The notes under the pieces are model-generated. The model was not told the DNA's origin. It saw only the letters and a list, made by a program, of their open reading frames with translations, and searched no databases. From Ignavibacteria bacterium (GTDB taxonomy: Bacteria; Bacteroidota; Ignavibacteria; Tepidaquicellales; OLB5), in contig JAPUEV010000346.1 in NCBI GenBank assembly GCA_027492415.1, positions 1-6,034 of the forward strand: DNA of 6,034 nucleotides, read 5' to 3'. The translations under genes and the position numbers were made by a program. Positions 5,393 to 6,034 of this stretch are shown here, in pieces; within the stretch, counting starts at the first letter, position 1, and every line of letters begins with the position of its first letter.

Positions 5393-6034
5393 TTAACTGA
5401 ACCACTCGCCGAACGTTTGATATAAGAGGAATACATTGAATACTATAATTACAGCGCTTATTACCCATGCAGAATATTTAAGTAAAGGCTTGTTGGCAAA
5501 CTTACCCATTTTCCTTTTATCGCTTGTAAATATCACCAGCGGTACAACAGCAAAGCTTAACTGGATAGAAAGTATTACCTGGCTTAGTATCAGTAAGCTT
5601 GTCGTTCCCTTTTCACCATATAATATCGTTACTATTAATGCGGGAATTACGGCTATAAGCCTTGTAATAAGCCTTCTTAGCCACGGTTTCAGCCGGATAT
5701 TCAGGAAGCCTTCCATCACTATCTGGCCTGAAAGCGTTCCGGTTATTGTTGAGTTCTGCCCCGATGCAAGCAGCGCTATTGCGAATAAAAATCCTGCCAT
5801 GCCAACGCCAAGTACAGGATCCAAAAGCTTATATGCGTCTGTAATATCTGCAACATCTGAATATGCTGTATTGTAGAATGCCGCCGCTGCTACTATCAAT
5901 ATTGCCGCATTGATAAAAAACGCCAGCAGCAGTGCGCCGGTTGAATCGAATGTAGCGTATTTTATTGCAGTCTTCTTTCCTTCTTCAGTTCTTTCATACG
6001 CCCTTGTCTGCACAATACTTGAGTGCAGGTAAAG
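5393..6034 (-). CDS. mntH: NRAMP-family Mn(II)/H+ symporter MntH, C-terminal half (5' end outside window)
   Basis: Inner-membrane proton-coupled importer of Mn(II) and related divalent metals. The window holds the last 213 residues of a protein whose family is about 410-450 long. The reading frame is open to the window edge and begins with 'LYLHSSIVQTR', which in NRAMP proteins directly follows the MPHN metal-binding motif of TM6. The start therefore lies beyond the edge, and the GTG at 6013 is an internal codon. Family landmarks in fragment numbering: TM7 about 32-53 ('FFINAAILIVAAAAF'); the NRAMP transport signature 'ASGQNSTITGTLSGQIVMEG' at 90-109; 'RLITRLIAVIPALIV' in TM9; 'SQVILSIQLSFAVVPL' in TM10, whose Gln158 matches the TM10 glutamine implicated in metal coordination; and TM11 about 186-205. 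The match to E. coli MntH is extensive. A Ser replaces the Pro of the usual QLPFA. The TM1 DPGN motif, promoter and any Mn-responsive control lie outside the window. A terminator follows the stop. Confidence 0.95.
   Translation of the reverse strand, partial: LYLHSSIVQTRAYERTEEGKKTAIKYATFDSTGALLLAFFINAAILIVAAAAFYNTAYSDVADITDAYKLLDPVLGVGMAGFLFAIALLASGQNSTITGTLSGQIVMEGFLNIRLKPWLRRLITRLIAVIPALIVTILYGEKGTTSLLILSQVILSIQLSFAVVPLVIFTSDKRKMGKFANKPLLKYSAWVISAVIIVFNVFLLYQTFGEWFS

Noticed and set aside
5436..5876. 146-residue open frame on the plus strand
   Set aside because: It lies entirely antisense to mntH, whose family match is unambiguous. It has no ribosome binding site or recognisable domain.
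6011..6013. GTG as start of a complete 206-residue protein
   Set aside because: The frame stays open to the window edge and encodes LYLHSSIV, the conserved NRAMP TM6 continuation, so the gene is cut by the window.
1..6034. CRISPR arrays, insertion sequences, tRNA or rRNA genes, integration sites, a new multi-gene system
   Set aside because: No direct-repeat arrays, transposase-like proteins, terminal repeats or tRNA-like folds were seen. The genes read as an ordinary chromosomal region.

Overview
The window is AT-rich bacterial chromosome, most likely from the Bacteroidota/Ignavibacteriota (FCB) branch. This is inferred from protein families: two outer-membrane barrels with the 'DRPDQTESP'-type N-terminus common in that group, a Bacteroidota-style 482-residue hypothetical protein, and near-perfect TAnnTTTG (-7) promoter elements upstream of three transcription units. 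One gene has a strong AGGAGG ribosome binding site while its neighbours have weak or none. That mixture would suit Ignavibacteria or a relative, but I cannot fix the taxon from the sequence.

Layout from left to right: a 23-base hairpin at the left edge; a 482-residue cytoplasmic helical protein on the minus strand; a divergent promoter region (1512-1708); a 353-residue DUF3829/YiiG-type lipoprotein on the plus strand; a 28-base perfect palindrome in the convergent gap; two paralogous outer-membrane beta-barrel proteins on the minus strand, separated by a terminator; a 218-residue membrane protein of unknown function 33 bases ahead of the second barrel, probably in the same operon; and the C-terminal half of an NRAMP-type manganese/proton symporter (mntH) that runs off the right edge, followed by its own terminator.

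Every gene except mntH encodes a protein of unknown molecular function. Three are envelope proteins for which only location can be argued: the lipoprotein and the two barrels. The 218-residue protein is an inner-membrane protein by its hydrophobic segments. I see no mobile element, CRISPR array, tRNA or rRNA, and no multi-gene system that looks new. Nothing links mntH functionally to the barrels beyond being co-directional, and a terminator separates them. No stretch without a gene exceeds 200 bases. The points most worth a second look are the convergent-gap palindrome, the diverged barrel pair, and the promoter evidence that sets the lipoprotein start.
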